The position numbers and the translations under genes were made by a program. A DNA stretch of 64,000 nt, taken from assembly GCF_009727055.1 (NCBI RefSeq), contig NC_052359.1, positions 21,597,952 through 21,661,951 of the forward strand, written 5' to 3'. Source of the stretch: Benincasa hispida (taxonomy: Eukaryota; Streptophyta; Magnoliopsida; Cucurbitales; Cucurbitaceae). Positions 23,251-34,693 of the stretch are shown here, in pieces. Numbering within the stretch: the stretch's first letter is position 1; every line of letters starts with the position of its first letter. Under the pieces are notes generated by a model. That model did no database searches. It had not been told where the DNA came from and saw only the letters and a list, made by a program, of their open reading frames with translations.

Positions 23251-24737
23251 ATACTGGTAAAAAATTTTCCTCTAACTCGCATAGAAGTCCATTCTTCACC
23301 AACCTCTCAATCCTATTGAGATTAATGTGTCCTAATCTTAGGTGCTAAAGTTGGACATTTTCCTTAGGAGAAATTCTAAATCGCTTATTTTGAGTTACAA
23401 CGGTTTTAAACATCTCTATGTTATAGAGGCATTTGTTGCTAACGGCCTTAGCACATACAAATTATTTTTCAGTTGAGCATAACATATATCAACACCATTC
23501 TTAGTAATAAACACTTTATTATAAGAAATGTTAAGTTGAAAATTACATTCCAAAAGACACTTTACAGACACTAAGTTCCTTTTTAAATCAGGAACAACAA
23601 ATGCATCATTCAAAATGAGAAATTTGTTCTATAAAGTTAACCAGAGACTTCCCACTGCCACAGTTGAGACGACGTGGTCGATTCCAACTCGTATCGTCAT
23701 CTCACCAGTATCACGTTGCCGCCAGGAACTAATTCCCTAAAATGAAGAATAAACACGGTTAGTGGCCCTAGAGTCGATAATCGAGGCAGAATCATCATTC
23801 TCAACTAAACAAGTTTCCAAAACAAGCAAATCACATTTACCTTATTTGTCCTTCTTCTTTTCTGCCAAATATCTGGGGCAGCTCCTCTTCTAGTGCCTGT
23901 CCTGGTCGCAATGGAAACATTTTCCCTTGTCAACCCTCATTGATTGTCTACCTTTTGGAGTAGCAACTTCTGGGTTAGCAACAACCTTCCCCTTTCCACC
24001 ATTCTTTTTCTTCCATTTTTTGGTGCTGAAGGAAGAAGGTGCAAACTTAGTTCCGGAGGTCGAACCTTTATGAAACTTTCTAGATGATGAAGCAAGATTT
24101 GCTTCACCTTTCTTCTCCTTGCTTTTCAACAAGGATTGGAAAGTCTGCAACTCATTGAGCAGAGTAGTAAGGTTGTAGTCAATCCTGTTCAGAACAACAT
24201 TACTACAGAAGTGAAGGAAGCTATCTGGTAAAGATTCTAGAATGATTCTAACTTGGCTGGCCTCATCGATACTTGACCCATTCATCTCAGCCACATTGAA
24301 GTGGGTCATTATATTAAGAACATGTTTCCGAATAGATGACCCCTCTTGCATACGTGAGTTGAAGATCTACTTGAGAGCGTTGTGCTTGAGTTGTGCGGAT
24401 GGTTGTCCGAACATTCCCCTCCGGGACTTCCTGATCTCACGTCAGTGACCATGGGCTCATACTTCTTGACCAAGACTTCGTTAAGGTTGGCCAAGATATA
24501 CACTCGGGCCTTTTCATTTGCCCTTGTCCATCGCTCATATGATTCTCGAACATTTTGAGCAAAAGTAGGAGGTGGAATGGGAGGACACTCCTCCATGAGG
24601 ACGAATCGTAGATTATCGAATATCAAAACTGTGTTTATGGTGTTCTTCCAACTAGCATAGTTTTTGCAAGTTAGTTTGTCGGCGGCAAGTAAAATTAGAG
24701 TCGCAGTAACCATACTAAAATTGCTGAAATAGAACAA
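23251..24737 (-). pseudogene. Copia A gag and protease
   Basis: 24309-24737 encodes the gag N-terminal part (AADKLTCKNYASWKNTINTVL, read here as AADKLTCKNYASW and NTINTVLIFDNLRF). After a frameshift near 24350, 23890-24351 encodes HFNVAEMNGSSIDEASQVRI and YNLTTLLNELQTFQSL, a lysine-rich spacer and the zinc knuckle CFHCDQDRHW. The protease start reads DSRAT, where DSGAT is expected, so Gly is lost next to the catalytic Asp. 23416-23613 encodes the pre-integrase start (VPDLKRNLVSVKCL). Confidence 0.82.
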
Positions 24738-27267
24738 ACTTTATTAATTCTACTTGCATTAAACCACTTTTAGAAAACCACTCATATTTTAGCAAAATAG
24801 TCTTTTGTACACTAAGTGACATCTATTTTGCAATGATGCTTCAGTAAGGCAGGACAAAAGTCATCGTAGGGTGATCAAGTGCCCCTTAATTGAAATGAGA
24901 TATTCTCAACCATTAGACAGAAACAACTCCTTGTAACTTAATCTAATAGTCACCACCGTTCGGTTCAGAATTTGTTAATATCCTTAATAATTCTGTATAA
25001 GTGTAACCCCTCATTTTAGGTTCTAGAGTCCCGCCCTAATGAGCCAACCTTAGAGAAAAGCCGATTAGAACAAGAGACTAAAGCAACCCTATCCATTTAT
25101 TGAGATCAAATAAAGAATCATGCAAAACTGCCATCCTTTAGGGGGAGACCCACGATACTACAAGGCGATGCATGAAACTTTATCCAACCTAATGAGAGAG
25201 ACCAAGGGATATGTTGTCACACGTCCCATTCCCACTTACCATGAACACTCTCCATTCACCTTGCTATTGACCTACTCAAACACCACCTGTAGAGGGACAC
25301 CCATGGTGCCTCGAGGCCGAGGATAGATCTCACGGTGTGAATTTTTAGGGAGAAACGTTTAGAGGTTAAAGTGAATTATCATATACCCATTTTCCTCCCA
25401 CTAAGTTTTCTACCTAAGGTTCATTAACTTAGAAAATCCAACTACTAATTTTATCTAAGTGATTGTTTAATTTGCTCAAAAACAACATTTGTCTTTGATG
25501 ATTAAACAACTTTGATTCAAGTCTTATTAAACTCTTTAACAGACTTTCATCAAAATTTCATGCATATAATAGATCTATGTAATTCACCTTTCCAGGTAGG
25601 GGTGCGAAATTTCTATCGACTTAAGTACCTCAGCATAGCCAGAACGAGCCTAAGACAAAAGGTCCCTTATAGATACATTTGTTACATATTTAATCTTTTA
25701 TTAGGAATCAATTTAATCCTATTAAACTGATTTAAAAGATTAAACCTAGATTTCTAATCTCATTAGAAATGTGATCTTAGGTCTAACTCAATCAAATTTT
25801 AAAACACTTTTAAAAAATGATTATAGCCTAAGGTTTGCATGCAACTCTTTATTATTGATTTTAATTCTAATTTCATTTATTATAACCCTTATAAGAAATG
25901 AAACAATTAAAACCAACCAACATTGCAAGCTTGACATATATAAGTTAGTTATAACAATTATAAATTAACTTAAGGTAGTGTCATGCTTCATGCGATGTTT
26001 TTTCATTACTAATATATAACATTTATATAAACAAGTAATGAACTAAGCTATAACATACATTCCATACAAACATTCAACCTATATTATAACATTTATAATA
26101 TAAATGATACATAGATATGCTATAATGCATGCATACATATAGTATAACTCTTATATTATATGATGCATGAGCATGCTTTATGTAATTTAAATCATGCATA
26201 CTAATATATTATAACACTTATAATATATAATGATGCATGAAAATAAATGCATAACCTATGGTGGGTTTTTGAACTATATGACATACATTATGACATATAA
26301 AACAAACATACATCACATGTATATTTAACTAAAGTTGATGGACCGGGATAGATAATCTCAAAAACCGAAAATAAATGGCTAAACTATTGCAAAAGAGAGT
26401 CCATGGTTCGGAACAAGTGAATCGGGTCTTGAACTGCTTCAACAAGAACCCTTGTAGCTTGATCATGTAGCAAACTCCTGATCGTCGAGCAATGAGGCAT
26501 CGAGTATAAACGATCGTTTATATGCGATCATGTAGCTTTTGACAATGCGATGAGCATGAATGTCTATGTGATTGTGCAGCGTGCATCAAGTATCGCTTAC
26601 CATGCGATCGTGTAGCTAAAGACTATGCAATAAGCATGATAGTCTACACGATCATGTAGCGAGCGTCAAGTATTGTATACTATCAATCGTGTAGCTACTG
26701 ACTATGTGACGAGCATGATAGTCTACACGATCATTTAGCATGCAAGCTTTGCATCGAGTATCATATATTGCACGATCGTCTACCCATCGAGCTCCTCTGC
26801 GATCATGCAGCCAACGCGACACGATCGTGTAGCAAATTCTACACGATCACATAGCATTTGCTATGCGACCATTTAGCAGATGCTACACGATTGTGTAGAA
26901 AACTCTACCCAATCACATAACAAAATCTAAACGATCGTTTAGCTCTAGCTACATGATGCGGCCAACAATGCTTCGTCTTCTCCATCAAAATGTACTGCAA
27001 CCCTTCTTCTGAAGCTTCATGAGTGACTCAAAACTAAATGAATACAGACTCGATTGCAAGTTTAATGCCTAAAAATGCAGGGGCCCTTAAAAATTAACTT
27101 TGTAAAAGTAAATAGAAAGTCATAAACAAAGATTACTGTCCTGAAACATCCATCAAATAACCATCCACATACATTTAACATTTAAACGCAATGCAGAAAT
27201 TAAAATCCACCACTATTGTAAAACGAATTCAATACAGAAATGGATTTTGGAATCAGAACTACAACCT
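24738..27267 (-). other. Copia A long 5' leader
   Basis: About 2.5 kb without coding potential lies between the primer site and gag. It is homologous to the leader of B (56985-59190), for example ACCCCTCATTTTAG and CCTAATGAGCCAACC near 25016-25050 and 57270-57310. It includes a run of TATAATAT/GATGCATGA-type words (26040-26280) and a CGATCG-word array (26460-26955). Confidence 0.7.
26460..26955. repeat. Array of CGATCGTGTAGC-type palindromic words
   Basis: At least 13 copies of NCGATC(G/A)TNTAGC or its close variants are spaced 15-50 bases apart, for example at 26511, 26606, 26651, 26727, 26773, 26821, 26842 and 26933. Some are preceded by CTACA, so the fuller consensus GCTACACGATCGTGTAGC is a perfect palindrome. 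The word class resembles the array at 21020-21235. Confidence 0.8.
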
Positions 27268-27280
27268 GACTCTGATACCA
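27268..27280 (-). promoter_or_regulatory. Primer-binding site of copia A (initiator Met tRNA)
   Basis: The minus strand reads TGGTATCAGAGTC two bases from the 5' LTR. This is the usual primer site of plant copia elements for cytosolic initiator methionine tRNA. Confidence 0.85.
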
Positions 27281-27282
27281 AT

Positions 27283-27480
27283 TGAAGAAACTCATTTTAC
27301 AGAGATCCTTGAGCGGAAACGGATCGTCCAAATTCCATTTTTATTGAAAACTAAATTTACAGTAAACATACAAGATATGCATTCATAAACAAATTACATC
27401 ATGTCTTTTATAAAGAATTAAAGTTCAAGAGATACTACCTTTGAAGAACTTTTCTTCTTGTAAATCCCTCAAACGGTCAC
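27283..27480 (-). repeat. 5' LTR of copia A, first piece
   Basis: It matches the start of the 3' LTR at 16480 (GAACTCGTTTTACAGAGATC against GAAACTCATTTTACAGAGATC, with few changes) and stops at GGTCAC where the Athila-like element starts. Confidence 0.88.
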
Positions 27481-27482
27481 TG

Positions 27483-27506
27483 ATAACGGGTAGAAATGCA
27501 TGTTAT
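27483..27506 (+). other. LTR-start hairpin with GAAA loop
   Basis: ATAACGGGTA, then GAAA, then TGCATGTTAT form a near-complete 10-bp stem. The same arrangement with different stem bases lies at the start of all other gypsy-type LTRs in the window: 29821 family at 31457-31480 (minus), 37329-37352, 47195-47218, 50442-50465, 54744-54767 (minus), 59529-59552 and 63555-63578 (minus). Confidence 0.65.
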
Positions 27507-27987
27507 TATAGTGCTAAGTTCTTAAACAATGCTGGCTTGCGTTGATAAAATATGTTAGATTGCGTCCAAAAGCATTAAGTTTATAACATGGCAGTCGCAT
27601 GCGTTCATCGCATAGAAACAGTTAACTTTTGTGTTTTTATGTAGAATGTTCATTGACGCAAGGTGAAAAAAGCGATCACAAGAAATCAATGGACGAACGC
27701 AGCATTCCCGCAAGGCTTTTCGGTGATTTGTGTTCGTAAACATCTGCTCAAGAAGGATTACCACATAGAGCGGGGCAACTTGGTGGGCGCATTTGGGTGA
27801 AAGGCATAATTAATCATGATGGGACAGAAAGCTGATGACGGTCGAATCTGAATTAAGTTGACAACCGCTAACAGTAACAAGTACACTCAGCTTTTCGATG
27901 AAATATATTTTGCGCATCAGTTAGAGAATTAAAGCCATCCAATCTGTGCATTCATAAGAGAGAAGTCGCCTTTCACTCTGGAAGCTC

Positions 27988-27995
27988 TATAAATA
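27988..27995 (+). promoter_or_regulatory. TATA box in the Athila-like LTR
   Basis: TATAAATA within GCTCTATAAATACTG. Equivalent boxes lie in the related LTRs at 30980-30987 (minus), 37831-37838, 47717-47724, 50916-50923, 54284-54291 (minus), 60053-60060 and 62966-62973 (minus). The start of transcription is expected about 30 bases downstream. Confidence 0.7.
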
Positions 27996-29154
27996 CTGAA
28001 GGCATCCTTCAGAAAAGGGGTTCAGCTACTCACGAGTTCACAAGTTTTATTCATAGTTTAGCCTTATTCTTAGATTTTCTTTTATTTTAAGGTGGAAGCG
28101 AGAGAAGGAGGTTGTGCCGACAGGTCATTCCGATAAGCTTAGGAGAGCACCGGAAGCTTCAAGATCAGTGAGAGGGCCAACTCCTGCGGAAGCATGAATA
28201 TCTTTTGAACCGAATAGAGTTGCCAGTGTAAAAGCCTTGGGCAGCAACGGATTGCTACCAAGCTCTCTACCTTTATCTTCCATTGTTATTGTGTATTCAA
28301 ACTCTTTTATAGAAATGGAATTTACTTCTCTATATCTGTTCACTCTTTGTTTATCACGCATGAGTAGCTAAATCTGTTGAATGGGTTGAGAAGCATTTAG
28401 CTAGCACAATGAGGATCTTCATTCTATGCGATTATCTTGTATTAGATATGCTTCATTCATCCATTAGAGATACTCGAGAAGGTAGTCTAAGGATAGGATC
28501 TAGGCTTGGAAAAGTCAGGTTAGAATCTAGGCTCGGGAGAGTCAGATTAGAACGCATAATCAAGAGATAGGAGGTTAGGAATAAGCACTGTTTGCTATTA
28601 ACGCATCGCATGCATCCTAGAGATAGGATATGATTGTGTGTGGTCACCTTGCATTTATGCATCTTGCATCATCGCATAGGAAAATAGTAGAGACTTAGGA
28701 ATAAGCTCTATGGACACTTTTGCATTCAACACATGCGTCATAGACTTAGGAGCACTGCATTTGCATTGGAAAATGACTTGCTGTGCATGAGTGTAGCATG
28801 ATCGCATAGTCTGATGCATTCTCAAGTAACACTAACTAAAGACCTTCTCAACTTGTTCATCTGCATAATCAGTGCATCTATCACACAATTAAACTTTCCT
28901 CAAATTCGTCGCATTTGTTTATTTTTCACTATCGCAATCAACAAAACCAAACAACTATTTGAGTTACTGGTTACCGCAAAGTCTTCCGAGAAATTACCAC
29001 CGCATATTATTTTTCAAGTCCCTGAATTCGACCCTGGACTTACCAGGAAACTCAGTGGGGTATACACTTAGATTCCACTGAGAAAACTTGGTTGCTCAAC
29101 CCAATTCCATCACCGTATTTCCTCCATAATTTCACATCATAAAATAACACATCA

Positions 29155-29180
29155 AGTTTTTGGCGCCGTTTTCGGGACTT
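29155..29180 (+). promoter_or_regulatory. Primer-binding site of the Athila-like element
   Basis: TGGCGCCGTTTTCGGGA six bases after the LTR is close to the TGGCGCCGTTGCCGGGGA site seen in Athila-type elements, which I recall as complementary to tRNA-Asp. Confidence 0.75.
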
Positions 29181-29224
29181 CGACAAAGCAGTGTGCTAAA
29201 GGTAATTTTTCTAATTTCTTTGCA

Positions 29225-29820
29225 GACTCTCAATCTCTGGCGAATTACGACCCGGAGATTGAAAGGACGTTCAGAAGGAGATTAAGAGACCACCAACAAC
29301 AACAATCAGATAAAGAAGATATGGCGGAGCAGCCTAGAAACGAAGCACGAAACGAAAACAACGTCATGGCGAATCCAATCCTTCTGGCTAACGATCGCAA
29401 TAGACCCATTAGAGACTACATGACTTGCCCTCGATGGAAGCAGATTCGAAATGAAACCAGTGATGCTGCAGATGATCCAGACTGTAGGACAATTCGAAGG
29501 ACGGCGTGGTGAGGATCTGCATGCTCACCTCCATATCTTTATAGAAATCTGCAATACTTTTGTGTTTCCGAACGTCTCTGCCAAAGAAGTTTGGCTAACT
29601 TTGTTTCCATTTTCTCTTTGTGACCAGGCAAGAAAATGGGTGTATTCCCTCGAGTCGGGAGAGATCATTTCATGGGAATAGGTCGTAGAGAAATTTATGA
29701 AGAAATAATTTCCACCTACTGAGAATGCTAGACGAAGGAAGCTCATAACAAATTTTGAACAAGACATAGAAATCACTCAGCGATGCTTGGGTGAGGTTTA
29801 AGAGGTTGGTCTGAGACTGT
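29225..29820 (+). pseudogene. Athila-like gag, 5' part
   Basis: The frame is open above the first ATG (29321) and reads DPEIERTFRRRLRDHQQQQ, a typical Athila gag start. It continues through MAEQPRNEARNENN and PILLANDRNRPIRDYM. A frameshift near 29440 moves it to the frame of MLQMIQTVGQFEGRRGEDLHAHL and FPFSLCDQARKWVYSLESG (29451-29681). It is then cut by the antisense solo LTR at 29821. Lack of an upstream ATG suggests start-codon loss, a start at 29321, or entry by splicing (TTTCTTTGCAG sits at 29215-29225). Confidence 0.8.
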
Positions 29821-31482
29821 TGATGCGTTATTTTATTAAGTGTGGAATATGGATGATATGCGTTGATGGAATTTCGTTGTGCACTTTAGTTTCCCCAGTG
29901 GAATTCAAGTGTAAATTTCTCTGAGTTTCCTGGTAAATCTAGGGTCGATCACAGGGACTTGTGAAAATATTTTGCGTTGATAATTTTCTTGTGAAAACTT
30001 TGCGATAACCGGTAAAATAAATAAGGTGGTTGGTTTGTTGGTTGCGTTGATTGAAAATAAATGAAATAAATGCGACGGATTTGAGAAATAAAAGTTGCGT
30101 TGATAGTTGCAATGAGTATGCGATGAATGGGTTAAGAAGATCTTTAGTAGCATTACTTGGGAATGCGTCAAACTATGCGATCATGTTACTACCATGCACA
30201 ACAAGTCATTTTCCAATGTAAATGCGATGCTCCTAAATCTAGGACGCAAGTGTTGCATGCAAAATGTCCATAGAGCTTATTCCTAAGTCTCTACTCTTGT
30301 CCTATGTGTTGATGCAAAATGCATGAAAGAAAGGTGACCGCATACAATCATATCTTATTGCTAAGATGCATGCGATGCGTTGATAACAAATAGTGCTCAT
30401 CCCTAAGTGCCTATCTCCCGTTTATGCATTCTAATCTGGTTTTTCCAAACCTAGATTTTGACTTGACCTTCCCAAGTCTAGATCCTGTCCTTAGACTACC
30501 CTTCCAAGTATCTCTATAGACGAATGAAGCATACATAAAAAGGATAACCACAAAGAATGAAGATTCACATCGTCGTGCTAGTTAAATGCTTCTCAACCCA
30601 TTCAACTAATTTAGCTACTCATCGCGTGAATCATAGAGAGGGAACAGATATAGAGAAAGAAATTCCATTCTTATAAAGAAGTTAAGTACAAAATGCTAAT
30701 GGAAGTTAAGAGAGAGCCTGGTAGCAATTCCTTGCTAACCGAGGCTTTTTAACCTGGGATCTCTTTCTGATCTAAAGATATTCCCGCTTCCGCAGGAGTC
30801 GGTCCCTCTCTTTGTCTTGGAGCTTTCGGTGCTTTCCCAAGCTCGCCGGAACGATCTACCGGCACACCTTCTTCCTCACGTCTGCCTTAAAATGAAAGAA
30901 GACTATGAACAGAGACGCAAACTTTTAAAATAATGAAAATAATCGATTGCTTAACCCCTCCTCTGAAGAATGCACTTGGTATTTATAGGGCATCAAAGGT
31001 GAAAGGCAGCTTATCTCTCCTAGTTGTACAGATGGGACAGCTTTAATTCCTGACTGACGCGCCGGATAATTGTGACCGATAAAACTAGATGTACTTTGTG
31101 ACCGTTATCGGCTGTCAACTTAATTTGGATCTGACTGCCGTCAGCTTTCTGTCCTATCGATCTTAATTGTCCTTTTTTCCGGATGCGTCCACCATGTTGC
31201 GGTGATTCTTCTTGGGTGAATGTTTGCGAGTATAATCAATGCAAAGTCTTGCGGGTGAAGTTGCGCTCGACCAATGTATTCCTATGATCGCATTCTTCAT
31301 TGCGTTAACGCATTATTCTGCACAAAAATATAAAGATCAACGGCTTTAATGCGTTGGACGCATGCGATCGCAATATTATAGAATTTATGCTTAATGGACG
31401 CAATTTAACATATTTCATCAATGCAATCCAAAATTGTTTAAGGATTTAGCACTATGATAACGTGCATTTCTGCCCGTTATCA
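29821..31482 (-). mobile_element. Solo LTR of the Athila-like family, antisense in gag
   Basis: 1662 bp, TGATGCGTTATTTTATTA at the left and CTGCCCGTTATCA at the right, so the LTR reads on the minus strand. It is flanked by perfect ACTGT duplications (29816-29820 and 31483-31487). It is the same LTR family as 27481-29154. The minus TATAAATA box is at 30980-30987. Confidence 0.92.
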
Positions 31483-31487
31483 ACTGT

Positions 31488-32241
31488 CCACACAATGGAT
31501 TGCCAGACTGCCTTTAGATGGAAATGTTTTATCATGGTTTAAATCCTGTTTCGTAGACCACAGCCGCTTGTGGTCTACTTGACAAACGTATGACGAGGCT
31601 AAGAACATCTTGGATCGCATCTCTAAAAACCACGAGGATTGGAGAGCGAGTGATCAGAGACTGAGAATCAAGGATAACGATGTAAGTAATGGTGCTATTA
31701 TTTCACAACAGAATCAGATGACTGCAATGATGACCTTAATTTAAGGAATTACGATCAGCAGCCCAACATTGCAAAATAGGCAAGTAAACGCAATTAGTCA
31801 AAACACCGCAAGGTGTGTGACTTGCGGTGATGGGCATGTAATGGAAGAATGCCCACAAAATCCACAGTTTATCTACTTTGTGAAAAATAATCCATTTTCG
31901 CATACCTACAATCTCGGGTGGAGAAACCACCCCAATTTTGCATGGAAGAATCAACAGCAGAATTTCCAATTTGTGGCGCAGAAAGAAGAGCCACCTAGAT
32001 TCTTCTCGCACAATAACGGTCAGACAAGCAATCAAACTAGTAGCTCATAACTGCCGCAATCATCCTCCTTGGAGAGCCTGTTGAAGTAGTATATAGAGAA
32101 AAACAAAAATGTGCTTCAAAGTCAGGCTATGTCCATCCGCAATCTAGAATTACAGATGGGCCAGATTGCAAGTGAGAAAAAGAAGCAATAAAGCCAGAAG
32201 TTGCATCCACCTCAAAGCCAACAGAGAAGGGGACCGTAAGA
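31488..32241 (+). pseudogene. Athila-like gag, 3' part with zinc knuckle
   Basis: It resumes with CPHNGLPDC- and MEMFYHGLN-like sequence after the solo LTR, then TYDEAKNILDRISKNHEDW and RASDQRLRIKDND across frames. 31769-32048 encodes the knuckle CVTCGDGHVMEECP (31814-31852; C-x2-C-x3-H-x4-C spacing, common in this lineage) and NNPFSHTYNLGWRNHPNF. Several shifts and stops are present. Confidence 0.82.
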
Positions 32242-32803
32242 GTGCAGTTACCACCTTTCCCGCAGAGACTGAGAAAGAAAAAGAATGAAGAGGTACAGTA
32301 CCAATGCTTTCTGACTATGCTAAAGCAATTACATATTAATATATCATTCAGCAAAGCGATTGAGAAGATGCCTGCATACGCGAAGTTTCTGAAGGAAATG
32401 GTAACCAAGAAGAGGGGTACTGGAAAGTTTGCCATGGTGGCTCTAACATGGAGTTCAAAATCAATAATTCCACCAAAGATGAGCGATCCTGGGAACTTTA
32501 CTATACCTTGCTCCATAGGAGGACTGTACATCGAGCAAACCTTGTATGACCTTGGAGCCAACATCAATTGATGCCTTTGTCGATCTTTAAGCAGTTGAAT
32601 GTGGAGAAACTTGCGCCCACGACCATGACTCTCCAACTTGCAGATAGATCTCTGGTGCATCCAGAGGGGAAGGTAAAGGACGTGCTGATCACCATCGAAA
32701 AATTTATTCTACCAGTTGACTTCATCATCTTAGATTATGAAGCCGATAAAGATGTGCCCATCATCCTGGGGTGACCATTTTTATCAATCGTGCCTAGATC
32801 GAT
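32242..32803 (+). pseudogene. Athila-like protease
   Basis: 32242-32571 encodes PPFPQRLRKKK, FLKEMVTKKR and the retroviral-type protease active site in DLGANIN. A one-base loss near 32568 ends the frame. 32568-32774 continues with MPLSIFKQLNVEKLAP, LQLADRSLVHPEGKVKDV and DVPIILG. A TGA stop (32773-32775) then sits where the Arg of ILGRPFL is expected, probably a CGA-to-TGA change. A shift and a TAG just before 32804 separate it from RT. Confidence 0.82.
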
Positions 32804-34693
32804 GTGCATAAATGGGAGATCACTTTGAGCATAAACGAACAAAAGCTTAAGTTCAACATCATCCGTGCCATGAAGTTTCCTAATGAAGAAGACCTGCATG
32901 TCTCAGACGACGACCAGAACCTGACTGAAAAAGAAAAGCTTGACGAAGAAAATGAAGAAGAGGATGCAAGTGCATCCATTGCTGCCTGTAATGCGATCAT
33001 AACAAAAACAAGCAAGGAAGAAGAGATGATCCTAACCCAAGAAGAAGAGCCAACAAAAAAAGAAGAAAGAAAAACAACGCAACCATCCCTAGTAGAACCA
33101 CCAAAAATGGAATTAAAGACCCTACCGAACCACTTAAAGTACGCATTTTTTGGGCAGAATGAGAAGTTGCCAGTAATAATTTCCTCGGAACTTAATGAAG
33201 ACCAGGAGAATGCGTTGATGAGCATTCTGAGGAAACATGTGCGAGCAATTGGCTGGACGCTCGCAGACATTCGAGGAATTAGCCCAACCTACTGTATGCA
33301 TCAAATTCGTCTAGAAGAAGACCACAAGGCAACAATTGAACATCAGGGCAGACTCAACCCTACGATGAAAGAGGTCATTAAAAAGAAGATCATTAAATGG
33401 TTGGATGCAGACATTATTTATCCGATAGCAGATAGCACGTTGGTTAGCCCCGTGCAGTGGGTGCTGAAAAAGGGTGGCATGACAGTAGTCCTGAACGAAA
33501 ATAATGAACTAATATCGCAAAGGACTGTCACTGGGTGGTGTATTTGCATGGACTACCGCAAGCTGAATGCGGCTACGAAGAAAGATCATTTTCCTCTACC
33601 GTTCATTGACCAGATGCTAGACCGTCTAGCTAGAAATGACTTTTACTGCTTTCTGGATGGTTATGTCGGGTATAACCAGATTATGATTGCTCCAGAAGAC
33701 CAAGACAAGACCATATTTACCTGCCCATATGGGACCTTTGCTTTTCACCGCATGTCGATCGGCCTCTGCAATGTGCCAAACACGTTTCAAATGTGCATGA
33801 TGGCCATCTTTTCAGACTATCTTGAGGACTCTGTTGAAATCTTCAAGGACGACTTCTCTGTCTATGGGCACACCTATGAAGCCTGTCTAGCCAACCTAGA
33901 GAAAATACTGAAAAGATGAAAGGAGACGTATCTCGTTCTTAACTGGGAAAAATGTCATTTTATGGTAAAGGAGGGCATCGTGTTGGGGCACAAGATTTCC
34001 CGGGATGGGTTGGAGGTGGATAAAGCAAAAATAGAAGCAATTGAAAAACTTCCACCTCCAACAAGCGTGAAGGCTGTACGAAGTTTCTTGGGGCATGTCA
34101 GATTCTACAGACGTTTTGTCAAGGATTTCTCAAAAATAGTACGACTGCTGAGTGCATTGTTGGATGCTGATAGGAAATTTGACTTTGATGATAATTACCG
34201 CAACGCATTCATGATTTTAAAGAACGCATTGACGACTGCACCCATTTTGATCACACCCGATTGGATACTTCCTTTTGAAATAATGTGCGATGCAAGCGGA
34301 TATGCGATGGGAGCAGTACTAGCACAAAAGAGAAAAACAATCTTGCATCCCATCGCATACGCGAGTAAGATGTTAAATCCTGCTCAGATCAACTACACCA
34401 CCACAAAGAAAGAGCTTCTTGCGGTAATTTTTGCGTTGGAAAAATTTAGAGCATATCTACTGGGAACAAATGTACTCATCCATACTGATCATTCGGCAAT
34501 AAAGTATTTAATGACAAAAAAGGATGTGAAGCTGAGGTTGATCAGATGGGTTCTCCTCCTCCAAGAATTTGATAGAAAAATAATTGATCGAAAGGGGACG
34601 GAGAACCATGTTGCGGATCACTTGTCCAGATTGGAAAACCTTAAGGTTGACCGCAATGAGTCAGAGGTGAGCGCAGTGTTTCTAGATGAGTAG
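32804..34693 (+). pseudogene. Athila-like reverse transcriptase and RNase H
   Basis: One long frame is interrupted only by a TGA at 33917-33919 ([16 protein letters not shown]), where a Cys codon is usual. RT blocks are SPVQWVLKKGGMTVV, CMDYRKLNAATKKDHFPLPF, TFAFHRMSIGLCN and the active site FKDDFSVYG (33842 on), with both catalytic Asp kept but Lys at the position often Met or Val. RNase H (from about 34270) has [48 protein letters not shown] and [12 protein letters not shown]. Linker sequence rich in Glu (about 32930-33110) precedes the RT core. It is readable apart from the single stop. Confidence 0.9.

Larger units (their letters stand above)
27481..29154 (+). repeat. 5' LTR of the Athila-like element
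   Basis: 1674 bp from TGATAACGGG to AACACATCA. Full-length relatives lie at 29821-31482 (antisense) and 59528-61202. It has a TATAAATA box at 27988-27995. By eye its first ~535 bp differ from the right LTR at roughly 40 positions, mostly transitions. Confidence 0.9.

Noticed and set aside
26460..26955. Possible CRISPR-like or satellite array
   Set aside because: Words are short, diverged and irregularly spaced in a plant retrotransposon leader; no repeat-spacer architecture.
28125..28662. Minus-strand frames in the Athila-like LTR
   Set aside because: They lie in R/U5 sequence and are not conserved as frames in the sister LTRs at 29821 and 59528.
32127..33270. Minus-strand frames of 158-177 codons opposite protease and RT
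   Set aside because: Shadows of the plus-strand pol reading.
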